The notes under the pieces were generated by a model. It was given only the letters and a program-made list of their open reading frames with translations, searched no databases and was not told the DNA's origin. Source: Paracoccaceae bacterium (GTDB lineage: Bacteria > Pseudomonadota > Alphaproteobacteria > Rhodobacterales > Rhodobacteraceae). From it: DNA of 64,000 nucleotides. The translations under genes and the position numbers were made by a program. This document shows positions 16,635-24,513 of the stretch, one piece after another. The stretch covers positions 62,001-126,000 of the forward strand of contig WKFI01000010.1 in the NCBI GenBank assembly GCA_014872875.1. The letters are read 5' to 3'. Each line of letters opens with the position of its first letter. Position 1 is the stretch's first letter.

Positions 16635-17323
16635 GTTCCAGAGATCCTTCTCGCGACGCGCCGAGCCAGGATTTCCGAGGCCAGAAGCGCCGACATGGCA
16701 ATCACGACCGAAATCACCACCAGCCTGAAGGCCGAGCTTTCTCCGCCTGGCACCTGAAGGAAGGCGTATATGGCGGATGGCAGGGTCTGTGTCTGACCGG
16801 GTATGTTAGAGACAAAGGTGATAGTGGCTCCAAATTCGCCCATCGCCTTGGCAAAGGCGAGGATCGTGCCGGTCAGGATCCCTGGCAGGATCATCGGCAG
16901 TGTGACTGTAGCAAACACCCAAACCCGAGACGCACCCAAGGTCGAGGCCGCCTGCTCCAGCTTTGGGTCCACGGCCTCCAATGACAGGCGGATCGAGCGC
17001 ACCATCAATGGAAACGCCATGATCCCGGCAGCCAGTGCTGCGCCGGTCCAGCGAAAGGCAAAGATCAGGCCAACCTCTTTCAAAGCGGCGCCGATTACAC
17101 CCTGTGTGCCGAATGTCACCAAAAGAAGATAACCAGTCACAACTGGTGGCAGGATCAGTGGCAGATGGACGATCCCGTTCAGCAATTGCTTGCCCGGGAA
17201 ACTACGCCGCGCCAGCAGATAGGCAACGAATACGCCAAGCGGCAGGCTGACCAAAGTGGCCCAGATGGATACTTTCAGCGACAAAAGCAGCGCCTGAACT
17301 TCGTTTGGGTGCAGCCATTCCAT
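16631..17323 (-). CDS. modB: Molybdate ABC transporter permease
   Basis: A 230-residue integral membrane protein with about five transmembrane segments. The first is near residues 12-35 and the binding-protein-dependent transport signature is in EQAASTLGASRVWVFATVTLP, with PLILPPVVTGYLLL further upstream, as in ModB/CysT permeases. It forms the channel for molybdate with ModC on the inside and ModA on the outside. It begins three bases after the modA stop and overlaps modC by four bases. I see no clear ModE-type operator upstream of the operon, so its control by molybdate is unproven. Confidence 0.9.
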   Translation of the reverse strand: MEWLHPNEVQALLLSLKVSIWATLVSLPLGVFVAYLLARRSFPGKQLLNGIVHLPLILPPVVTGYLLLVTFGTQGVIGAALKEVGLIFAFRWTGAALAAGIMAFPLMVRSIRLSLEAVDPKLEQAASTLGASRVWVFATVTLPMILPGILTGTILAFAKAMGEFGATITFVSNIPGQTQTLPSAIYAFLQVPGGESSAFRLVVISVVIAMSALLASEILARRVARRISGT

Positions 17324-17326
17324 GGG

Positions 17327-18109
17327 TCAGCCCGGCGCTCCGACATGGGTGAATCCGTGCCGTTCCAAAACCGTTCGGGCCCAATCGCTTTGCAGAAAAG
17401 CCATCAACGCGACCGACGCATCAGTGTCGTCCGCAATTTGCGCGGCCGGGTAAACAATCGGGCTGTGGCTGTCTGCCGGAAAAAGAGCCGCAACCTGCAC
17501 CGCATCTTCCACCGCCGCATCCGTGGCATAGACAATGCCCAAGGGCGCCTCGCCCGAGGCAACCAGCGCCAGGGCCGCGCGGACATTGTCGGATTGCGCG
17601 ACTTTGGTCTGGACCTGCGACCAAAGCCCCAAATTCTGCAATGCCTGTTTGCCATAGATCCCAGCCGGAACAGCGTCTACCAGCCCCATTGCAAGATAAC
17701 CGCCCTGCAACATTCCCGAGAGATCGGTTTCAGGTCCAAGGTCCGACATTTCGACCCGGGCTGTCGCGATCAAGGCCAGCCGATTTCCAGCCAGATCGAA
17801 CCGGGTTTCCCCCTGTATCAGGCCATCCTCTTGCAGCACGTCCATCCACTGCGAATTGGCCGAGATAAAGATGTCAGCAGGCGCACCCAGCTGGATCTGC
17901 CGGGCCAGGGTCGAGGATCCGGCAAAAGAGAAAACGACAGAATACCCTGACTGGGCTTCGAAACCGTTGGCCACCTCCTCCAGCGCGTTTTTCAGGCTGG
18001 CAGCGGCAAACACGGTGACCTGCTCTGCCTGGGCACGGGTTCCGCCGACCAAGGTAGCAGCCAAAACAATCCCGCACAGCAGGGTCAGGGCAGTTCGGAG
18101 CAATGGCAT
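17327..18109 (-). CDS. modA: Molybdate ABC transporter substrate-binding protein
   Basis: A 260-residue periplasmic protein with a signal peptide (hydrophobic run in MPLLRTALTLLCGIVLAATL, cut near AQA). Family markers are VTVFAAASLKNALEEVA, FSFAGSSTLARQIQLGAPADIF and SGEAPLGIVYATDA, all typical of ModA. It binds molybdate or tungstate and passes it to ModBC. The start is the only ATG that precedes the signal peptide. It is the first gene of modABC, 97 bases after the LysR gene on the same strand, so it may be read from its own promoter or by read-through from lysR. Confidence 0.92.
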   Translation of the reverse strand: MPLLRTALTLLCGIVLAATLVGGTRAQAEQVTVFAAASLKNALEEVANGFEAQSGYSVVFSFAGSSTLARQIQLGAPADIFISANSQWMDVLQEDGLIQGETRFDLAGNRLALIATARVEMSDLGPETDLSGMLQGGYLAMGLVDAVPAGIYGKQALQNLGLWSQVQTKVAQSDNVRAALALVASGEAPLGIVYATDAAVEDAVQVAALFPADSHSPIVYPAAQIADDTDASVALMAFLQSDWARTVLERHGFTHVGAPG

Positions 18110-18206
18110 AGCTTCGTCTTTGGCCTCACAGGTTCAGCCCCGGAAATATCGAAAAGCAGAGACTGGGTTGCAAGGGGGAAATTGCCGGGAGGTCGCGGTG
18201 TCACGG

Positions 18207-19091
18207 TTACGCAGAAGGTCGTTGTTCGCGCACCGAGGCCAGCCAGTCTGCAACCACTTTGACCGCCTTCGATGCTCGATCTTCGCCAAACACCTCCATG
18301 AAATAGGCATGCGTGGAGCGGATCTCTTCATCGAACAACCGGATTACGCGCCCCTCCCTCAGGTCCTGAGACACAAAGGGCAACCATCCGATGATCGCCC
18401 CCTGCCCTTCGACGGCGCCGCGCAACAGGATATTGGCATCCTCCAGCACCACTCCACGCAAGGGTTGATCTACCTCGACTCCCATGGCGGCGAACCAGTC
18501 CAGCCAACCCCAATGATTGCGCTGATGCAGGATAGGTGCCTGCAGCAGTGCCTCGTAACGGTCAAAAGGCCCATGACGCTCAACATAATCCGGGCTGGCA
18601 ACCACAACAGGACGAAGGTCCACCAATCTCAGGGCTGTGTCCGGCATTTCCGACACGCGTTCCCAGCGGATAGTGATTTCGGCGGCATCCTGTCCTAGCA
18701 AACGCGGACGATAGGCCGGTACGATCTGCAGATCGATTTCCGGATGCCGCTCCCAGAAATCACTGATTTTGGGCATCAGCCAACGCGCTGTGAAAATAGG
18801 TCCAGCGGCAATACGCACGGTTTCGCGCGCATCCCGGCGCAATCCCGCAACCGATTGTTCCAGAAGTGAAAATGCTTCGGAAGTCGCGTTGAAAAGCTTC
18901 TCCCCCGCGCCGGTCAGAACCACCCGTCGTCCGGTCCTGTGAAACAGCTTCAGACCCAATTGATCTTCGAGGTTCCGGATGTGGTGGCTGATCGAGGTCG
19001 GGGTCACGCACAACTTGTCAGCCGCAGCACGAAAACTGCCGGATTTGGCGGCCGCGTTGAAGGCCTGCAGGGCGGGCAAGGATGGAAGCAT
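18207..19091 (-). CDS. LysR family transcriptional regulator (GcvA-like)
   Basis: A 294-residue LysR regulator. The N-terminal helix-turn-helix is LPALQAFNAAAKSGSFRAAA followed by LCVTPTSISHHIRNLEDQLG, close to the GcvA/AmpR subgroup. The effector domain runs from about residue 90 to 290, starting with RIAAGPIFTARWLMP. It starts 107 bases from the divergent methyltransferase operon at 19199, the classic arrangement for a LysR activator of its divergent target. It could also influence modABC downstream on its own strand. I infer that it senses an intermediate of methylated-amine breakdown, but the effector is unknown. Confidence 0.85.
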   Translation of the reverse strand: MLPSLPALQAFNAAAKSGSFRAAADKLCVTPTSISHHIRNLEDQLGLKLFHRTGRRVVLTGAGEKLFNATSEAFSLLEQSVAGLRRDARETVRIAAGPIFTARWLMPKISDFWERHPEIDLQIVPAYRPRLLGQDAAEITIRWERVSEMPDTALRLVDLRPVVVASPDYVERHGPFDRYEALLQAPILHQRNHWGWLDWFAAMGVEVDQPLRGVVLEDANILLRGAVEGQGAIIGWLPFVSQDLREGRVIRLFDEEIRSTHAYFMEVFGEDRASKAVKVVADWLASVREQRPSA

Positions 19092-19198
19092 GCATACACT
19101 GGGAAGTTTGGCTCATCTATACTTGAGGAATATGCCTTTGATTTGGGCGCTCTGCCACTGTTTTGTTGAGTTAAACTTCACATTAGGCCAGCAGGACT
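19092..19198. promoter_or_regulatory. Divergent promoter region between lysR and the methyltransferase operon
   Basis: This 107-base region is AT-richer than its surroundings and must carry both promoters. TTGAGTTAAACTTCA (about 19166-19180) is an imperfect dyad around GTTAAAC and is a candidate LysR-type site, but the symmetry is incomplete. Confidence 0.35.
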
Positions 19199-20743
19199 AT
19201 GACCGCAGCAAGCAAACGGCGTGGCCGAAAACACCGGATCGTGCAAAGCGAACAGGACGAGCAATCCCCCCCCGTATGGCCGGGGGTTGTCGGTGGCCGG
19301 TTTAAACCGCTGTCCGAAGCCGAAATCGTGCTGGTCGAGGAAAGCGCCCTGCATCTGTTGGAAACCCTTGGGCTAAGCCAGGCCATCCCGTCGATGATCG
19401 AACGGGTGACGGCCCATGGCGGCACCTTGACGTCCGACGACCGGTTGCTGTTTCCACGCGCCCTAGTGCAGCAAGCCTTAGAAAAAGTCCGCCGTGATGT
19501 GGTCCTGTTCGGGCAGGACCCGTCCCACGATCTGGATGTGTCGGGATCGCGGGTTCACATGTCGTCTGGCGGCGCGGCGCCGGGTGTCTTCGATCTTGAA
19601 ACCGGAGTGTACCGCGATTCGACCGTGCAGGATCTCTATGACGCGGCGCGGCTGGTTGATGCGATGGAGAACATTCACCATTTCAGCCGCTCGGTTGTGG
19701 CCCGCGACATCGAAGACAACGCGGTCATGGACGTCAACACCGCCTATGCCTGCCTGATGGGCACATCCAAACATGTCTCGATCAGTGTCAGCGATCCCGC
19801 GCATGTGCCGCAGATCGCCGAACTGTGTTACCTGATTGCCGGCGGGGAAGAGGCGTTCCGCGCCCGGCCTTTCCTGACCGTGATGTGCTGTCACGTCGTT
19901 CCGCCCATGCGGTTTGCCGAAGAAACCTGTGAAATCCTGGAGGCCGCCCTGCTGGCCGGTTTCCCGGTGCAATTGATCAGCGCAGGTCAGGCGGGCGCAA
20001 CAAGCCCTGCAACGATCGCCGGTTCATTGGTTCAGGCCGTGGCGGAAACCCTGGCGGGGTTGGTCTTTGCCTGGCTCGTCGCGCCGGATGCGCGCATCAT
20101 TTTTGCTCCGAAACCCCTTGTCGCGGATCTGCGCACCGGCTCCATGTGCGGCGGTGGAGGGGAGCAGGCGATCCTGATGGCCGGAGCAGCGCAGATGGGC
20201 CGGCACTGGAACCTGCCGGTCAGTTCGATCGCCGGGATCACCGACGCCAAGACGCTGGATGCTCAGTATGGCGCCGAAAAGACACTGGCTGTGACCATGG
20301 CCGCCCATGCCGGATCCAATATCGTTACCCAGGCGGCCGGGATGCAGGCCAGCCTGCTGGGTGTCTCGCTAGAGGCTTATGTCAGCGACAACGACCTATT
20401 GGGGAACATCCTGCGGACAATCCGTGGGATTGAAGCCACGCCGGAAAACATCGCCGAGGAGGTAATCGCACAGGTTTGCCGGGGTGAGGGTCATTACCTG
20501 GGCGAAATGCACACCTTCGATCGGATGAAATCGGATTACTTCTATCCCCATATCGGCGACCGGCGCGCGCCCCGCGATTGGGAAGCCGATGGATCGAAAC
20601 CGGTGGGCGACGTTGCCCGGGAAAAGGCACGTGCCCTTCTGAGCAGTCATTTCCCCGGCCACATCCCGGACACCACGGATCAGGCCCTCCGTTCGGCTTT
20701 TGACATCCGGCTCAGCCGCAAACAGATCGGCCGGACCGAATGA
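19199..20743 (+). CDS. MttB-type trimethylamine/betaine methyltransferase homologue, non-pyrrolysine
   Basis: A 514-residue protein of the trimethylamine methyltransferase (MttB) superfamily. Family stretches include SLVQAVAETLAGLVFAWLV, GSMCGGGGEQAILMAGAAQ and KTLDAQYGAEKTLAVTMAAH, and DWEADG near the end. The frame has no internal TAG, so it lacks pyrrolysine and belongs with the MtgB-like members that demethylate quaternary amines such as glycine betaine or proline betaine, rather than archaeal MttB. Those enzymes pass the methyl group to a corrinoid protein, but no corrinoid protein or corrinoid:folate methyltransferase is in this window. The N-terminus is a basic, proline-containing extension of about 40 residues. 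First gene of a five-gene operon with an aminotransferase and two N-demethylating flavoproteins. Confidence 0.85.
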   Translation: MTAASKRRGRKHRIVQSEQDEQSPPVWPGVVGGRFKPLSEAEIVLVEESALHLLETLGLSQAIPSMIERVTAHGGTLTSDDRLLFPRALVQQALEKVRRDVVLFGQDPSHDLDVSGSRVHMSSGGAAPGVFDLETGVYRDSTVQDLYDAARLVDAMENIHHFSRSVVARDIEDNAVMDVNTAYACLMGTSKHVSISVSDPAHVPQIAELCYLIAGGEEAFRARPFLTVMCCHVVPPMRFAEETCEILEAALLAGFPVQLISAGQAGATSPATIAGSLVQAVAETLAGLVFAWLVAPDARIIFAPKPLVADLRTGSMCGGGGEQAILMAGAAQMGRHWNLPVSSIAGITDAKTLDAQYGAEKTLAVTMAAHAGSNIVTQAAGMQASLLGVSLEAYVSDNDLLGNILRTIRGIEATPENIAEEVIAQVCRGEGHYLGEMHTFDRMKSDYFYPHIGDRRAPRDWEADGSKPVGDVAREKARALLSSHFPGHIPDTTDQALRSAFDIRLSRKQIGRTE

Positions 20744-20782
20744 TGGCCGTCCCTTCCCACTCAGACAGACTTGGGTCGCACC

Positions 20783-22084
20783 ATGACACATGACACCAAC
20801 CTGGATCTTGCCAATCGCGCCCGCGCCGTGATGCCCGGCGGGGTCAGTCACGAATTGCGCTATCGCGAGCCGTATCCGATCTATATCGACCGGGCTCAGG
20901 GCGCTGAAAAATGGGATGTCGAGGGCAAACGCTATATCGACTTCAAACTCGGTGCTGCCAGCCAGATCCTTGGCCACGCCCATCCACAGGTGATGGAGGC
21001 CGTCGCGGCCCAGCTGAGCCGCGCGCCCTATACCAGCGATTGCCACGCGCTTGAGATTGAATGGGCCGAATGGCTGACCCGGCTGTTCCCCTCGGCCGAG
21101 CGGGTGCGGTTCACCGGCTCGGGCACCGAATCCACCATGTTGGCGTTGCGGTTGGGCCGCGCGCATTCGGGGCGCGACAAGGTGCTACGCATCGACGGAC
21201 ATTTCCACGGCTGGCACGACATGCTGATCAAGGGCGCAAAGCCCGGCGCCAACACCGCACCGTCGCTGGGCGTTCCCACGGCGGTCACCGATCTTACCGT
21301 GATCGCGCCGCCAGACCTGACGTCCATCGCTGAAATCCTGGACCGCGACCCGCAGATCGGCACGATCTTTGTCGAGGCGTCGGGCGCAAACTACGGCTCG
21401 GTCCCGCTGCCGGATGGCTTCCTGCCCGGCATCCGCGAGATTGCCAGCAGCACCGGTCATGTTCTGATCTTTGACGAGGTCATCACCGGCCTGCGCTGGT
21501 CCCCCGGCGGACGGCAAGCACGCGATGGCGTCACCCCGGATCTGACCACGCTGGCAAAGGTCGTGACCGGCGGCCTGCCCGGCGGCGCTGTGGTCGGCAA
21601 GGCCGAGATCATGGAGCTACTGTCCCCCGCCAACCCGCGTGACGGGCTGGCCCCGCCGGTCAGCCACAAGGGCACGTTCAACGCCGCGCCACTGGTGGCC
21701 GCAGGCGCCATCAAGGCGATGGAGATCCTTTCGACCGGAGAGGTGCAGGCCCATGCCGACGCCATGGCCGCGCGGCTGCGGGATGGTTTCAACGGCGTGT
21801 TCCGGGATCTTGGCGTGCAGGCGCTGGCCTATGGCGACAGCTCGACCTGTCACCTCTTTTTCGGAGGCACCTCGATCGACGGGCTGGACGCCGCCACCAT
21901 ACGCCGTGCCCCGCCTGCGCTGGTCAAGGGCCTGCGCAATGGGCTGCTGGATCGCGGCGTGGACTTCATGTCCTTCACTTCCTGCGTCACCGGCCTGGCC
22001 CATACGACCAAGCTGGTTGACGAGACCACCGATATCTTCCGCGACACCATCGCGGACCTGATCCAACAGGGAATCCTGAAATGA
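20783..22084 (+). CDS. Class III aminotransferase (glutamate-1-semialdehyde aminomutase-like)
   Basis: A 433-residue pyridoxal-phosphate enzyme of class III. The ATG at 20783 (MTHDTNLDLANRA) is preferred over a TTG at 20771. Features are RFTGSGTESTMLALRLGRA (cofactor phosphate site), GHFHGWHD-type motif DGHFHGWHD, FDEVITGLRW and the Schiff-base lysine in LAKVVTGGLPGGAVVG. The sequence resembles HemL-like aminotransferases, but real heme-pathway enzymes are not found in such operons. It overlaps the next gene by four bases. Relatives in class III include taurine:pyruvate and other omega-amino acid aminotransferases, so deamination of the fully demethylated amine is a reasonable inference. The amine is unknown. 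Confidence 0.85.
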   Translation: MTHDTNLDLANRARAVMPGGVSHELRYREPYPIYIDRAQGAEKWDVEGKRYIDFKLGAASQILGHAHPQVMEAVAAQLSRAPYTSDCHALEIEWAEWLTRLFPSAERVRFTGSGTESTMLALRLGRAHSGRDKVLRIDGHFHGWHDMLIKGAKPGANTAPSLGVPTAVTDLTVIAPPDLTSIAEILDRDPQIGTIFVEASGANYGSVPLPDGFLPGIREIASSTGHVLIFDEVITGLRWSPGGRQARDGVTPDLTTLAKVVTGGLPGGAVVGKAEIMELLSPANPRDGLAPPVSHKGTFNAAPLVAAGAIKAMEILSTGEVQAHADAMAARLRDGFNGVFRDLGVQALAYGDSSTCHLFFGGTSIDGLDAATIRRAPPALVKGLRNGLLDRGVDFMSFTSCVTGLAHTTKLVDETTDIFRDTIADLIQQGILK

Positions 22085-24513
22085 GCCTGCCCACCAACGC
22101 GCGCACCGTCATCATCGGCGGTGGCGTCATCGGCTGTTCCATCGCCTATCACCTGGCCCGCGAAGGGCGAAAGGACATCGTGGTGCTGGAACGATCGAAA
22201 CTGACTTCCGGCACCACCTGGCACGCGGCCGGTCTGGTGCGCCGTTTGCGCCCCTCGGCGACGCTGACCAAGCTGATCAACTATTCGATTGATCTCTATG
22301 GAGAGCTTGAGGTCGAAACCGGTCAGGCCACCGGCTGGACTCAGACCGGATCGCTGACGCTGGCCACCAAAGAAGACCGGCTGACCAACATCAAACGTCA
22401 GGTCTCCTTGGGGCGTGCGTTCGGGCTGGAGGCCGAAGTGGTCGATGCGACCCGCGCCAAAGAGCTGTGGCCGCTGATTGAAACCGACGATGTGATCGGC
22501 GCGGTCTGGTCGCCTGCGGATGGGCGGGTGAATCCGTCGGACGTTGCGCTGGCGCTGTCCAAGGGCGCCCGTGCGCGCGGTGTCGAGATCTTTGAAGACA
22601 CGGCTGTTACCGGCCTGCAGAAAAAGGGTGGTCGCATCTCGGGCGTTGAAGTCGGAGAGCATGTGATCGAGGCCGATGAGGTTGTGATCGCCTGTGGTCT
22701 CTGGTCGCGCGAGGTCGCGGCCATGGCAGGTGCGCACATGCCGCTTTATGCCTGTGAACATTTCTACATCCTCACCAAACCGCTTGAGGAAGTGCAGGCC
22801 CTGGGCAAGGGCGCGCATCTGCCGACGCTGAACGATCAGGATGCGTTCCTTTATGCACGCGACGATGTCGAAGGGTTGCTGGTCGGCTGTTTCGAACCCC
22901 ACGCCAAGGGCCTGCCGCTGGACCGGCTGCCGCGGGATTTCAGCTTCGATCTGCTGGACGAAGACTGGGACCACTTCATGCCGATGATGGAAAACGCCCT
23001 GCGCCGCATCCCGGCGCTGGAAAAGGCCGAAGTGCGGATGCTGTTGAACGGGCCGGAGAGCTTCACGCTCGACAGCCAATTCATGATAGGCGAAAGCCCC
23101 GAGGTGCCGGGCCTGTTCCTGATGGGCGGCATGAACTCGACCGGGATTGCGCTGGCCGGTGGTGCGGGCAAGGCGATGGCCGAATGGATCATTGCAGGCG
23201 AACCGACGATGGAACTCAACGAGGCCGATATTCGTCGGTTCAGTCCCGAAATGAACGTGCTGGGCGCGCTTGAGGCGCGGATCCCCGAGGTGCTGGGCCG
23301 CCACTATGACAACCCCTTCCCGGGCCGGTCGATGGACACAGCGCGGGGGCAGCGGCGTTCGCCAATCCACGCAGGGCTGGTCGCTGCTGGCGCCCGGTTC
23401 GAAAGCCGAGGCGGCTGGGAACGGGCAGTGCATTTCGGGGGCGAAGCCGCGCATCTGCCGCTGACATTTAGCGCGCCTGCCTGGCGGGATCAGGTGGGGC
23501 GGGAGGTCGAGGCCTGCCGCACTGGCGCCGCGATCCTGGACCAGAGCGCCTTTGGCAAAATCATGGTGCAGGGGCCGGATGCTTGCGCCTTCCTGAACCA
23601 TCTGTGCGCTGCGCAGATGGACATTGCACCGGGCCGGATCGCCTATACCCAGATCCTCAACAAACGCGGCGGGGTGGAAAGCGACATCACCGTTCAACGC
23701 CACGGGCCTGAGAGCTATCTGATGATCGTTGGTGCGGGTGAAGTCGTTCGCGACATGAAACGAATGCGCGAAACCAAGGGCGATTTCCGTGTGGAATTCA
23801 CTGATGTGACCAGCGGTTATGCGATCATTGGCCTCGCGGGCGCCAAAGCGCGCGAGGTGCTGCAGGCCACGTCGAACGCGCCGGTTCCGAACCTGAAACG
23901 GTTTGGCTTTGCGCCCGTCGAAATTGGTTTGGCCCGCGGCTGGGCCGGGAGGTTATCGTTCACGGGGGAGGAAGGGTACGAGCTCTATATCCCCGCCGAC
24001 ATGGCCATGGCCGCGTATGAGGCGCTGGTGGCGGCCGGCGCAACCCATGCGGGCCTGTTTGCCAGCGGTTCCTTGCGCATCGAAAGCGGGTTCCGCGCCT
24101 TTGGCCACGAGTTGACCCCGGGCACCACGCCCATCGAGGCCGGTCTGGAGCAGTTCTGTGCCTTTGGAACTGGTTTCGTTGGCGAGGAAGCACTGTCAGA
24201 GAATTCACGGAATTCTCTGAGCGCAGGCCGCCGGATCGTGTCGCTGCTGTTTGACACGCCCGACGCGATCCCGATCCATGACGAACCGATCTATGCCGGT
24301 GGCGAAGTCGTAGGTCAGATCACCTCTGCCGCCTGGAGCTATCGTTTTGGCCGCGCTGTCGCGCTAGCGATGATCACCGGCGGAGAAAGATTTTTCGCCG
24401 AAAAATCTCGGTCACCGAATGGCACATGGCCCGTCGAGGTCGAAATCGCCTGCGCTCGTTTCCCGGCCCGCGTCTCTCTGAAACCCGCGAAAGAGGCATT
24501 TGCAGATGTCTGA
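22081..24513 (+). CDS. FAD-dependent dimethylglycine/sarcosine dehydrogenase-like protein, paralogue 2
   Basis: An 810-residue DAO plus GcvT-fold flavoprotein, same layout as the gene at 1244. The FAD motif is GGGVIG (residues 13-18), and TTWHAAGL places the covalent-FAD histidine at His48. The GcvT half begins near residue 440 and contains FTGEEGYELYIP. It should oxidise an N-methyl amine and transfer the one-carbon unit to folate. Start and end both overlap neighbours, so it is tightly coupled to the aminotransferase and to paralogue 3. Oddly, two perfect short palindromes with 3-base loops lie in its last 330 bases (24196-24220 and 24388-24408). They encode residues that the paralogues seem to lack, suggesting small in-frame insertions. 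Confidence 0.85.
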   Translation: MSLPTNARTVIIGGGVIGCSIAYHLAREGRKDIVVLERSKLTSGTTWHAAGLVRRLRPSATLTKLINYSIDLYGELEVETGQATGWTQTGSLTLATKEDRLTNIKRQVSLGRAFGLEAEVVDATRAKELWPLIETDDVIGAVWSPADGRVNPSDVALALSKGARARGVEIFEDTAVTGLQKKGGRISGVEVGEHVIEADEVVIACGLWSREVAAMAGAHMPLYACEHFYILTKPLEEVQALGKGAHLPTLNDQDAFLYARDDVEGLLVGCFEPHAKGLPLDRLPRDFSFDLLDEDWDHFMPMMENALRRIPALEKAEVRMLLNGPESFTLDSQFMIGESPEVPGLFLMGGMNSTGIALAGGAGKAMAEWIIAGEPTMELNEADIRRFSPEMNVLGALEARIPEVLGRHYDNPFPGRSMDTARGQRRSPIHAGLVAAGARFESRGGWERAVHFGGEAAHLPLTFSAPAWRDQVGREVEACRTGAAILDQSAFGKIMVQGPDACAFLNHLCAAQMDIAPGRIAYTQILNKRGGVESDITVQRHGPESYLMIVGAGEVVRDMKRMRETKGDFRVEFTDVTSGYAIIGLAGAKAREVLQATSNAPVPNLKRFGFAPVEIGLARGWAGRLSFTGEEGYELYIPADMAMAAYEALVAAGATHAGLFASGSLRIESGFRAFGHELTPGTTPIEAGLEQFCAFGTGFVGEEALSENSRNSLSAGRRIVSLLFDTPDAIPIHDEPIYAGGEVVGQITSAAWSYRFGRAVALAMITGGERFFAEKSRSPNGTWPVEVEIACARFPARVSLKPAKEAFADV
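24196..24220. repeat. Perfect palindromic element inside a coding sequence (1)
   Basis: TCAGAGAATTC (24196-24206), loop ACG, GAATTCTCTGA (24210-24220): an 11-base perfect stem inside the paralogue 2 gene. It is AT-richer than the flanking codons and encodes a polar patch (SENSRNSLS). Confidence 0.7.
24388..24408. repeat. Perfect palindromic element inside a coding sequence (2)
   Basis: AGATTTTTC (24388-24396), loop GCC, GAAAAATCT (24400-24408): a 9-base perfect stem with a 3-base loop. It is AT-rich against a G+C-rich gene and reads FFAEKS in frame. Confidence 0.7.

Noticed and set aside
18110-18206. ModE-type operator upstream of modA
   Set aside because: I could not find the expected TATAT/ATATA dyad in this 97-base gap.
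19199-20743. Pyrrolysine-containing MttB
   Set aside because: The frame has no in-frame TAG before its stop codon, so no pyrrolysine is encoded.
20783-22084. Heme pathway glutamate-1-semialdehyde aminomutase (hemL)
   Set aside because: The sequence is HemL-like, but the gene is locked in a catabolic operon and no other tetrapyrrole gene is near, so the heme role is unlikely.
21850-23703. 617-codon open frame antisense to the aminotransferase and paralogue 2 genes
   Set aside because: It is a shadow of two well-supported genes; composition is typical of antisense frames in G+C-rich DNA.
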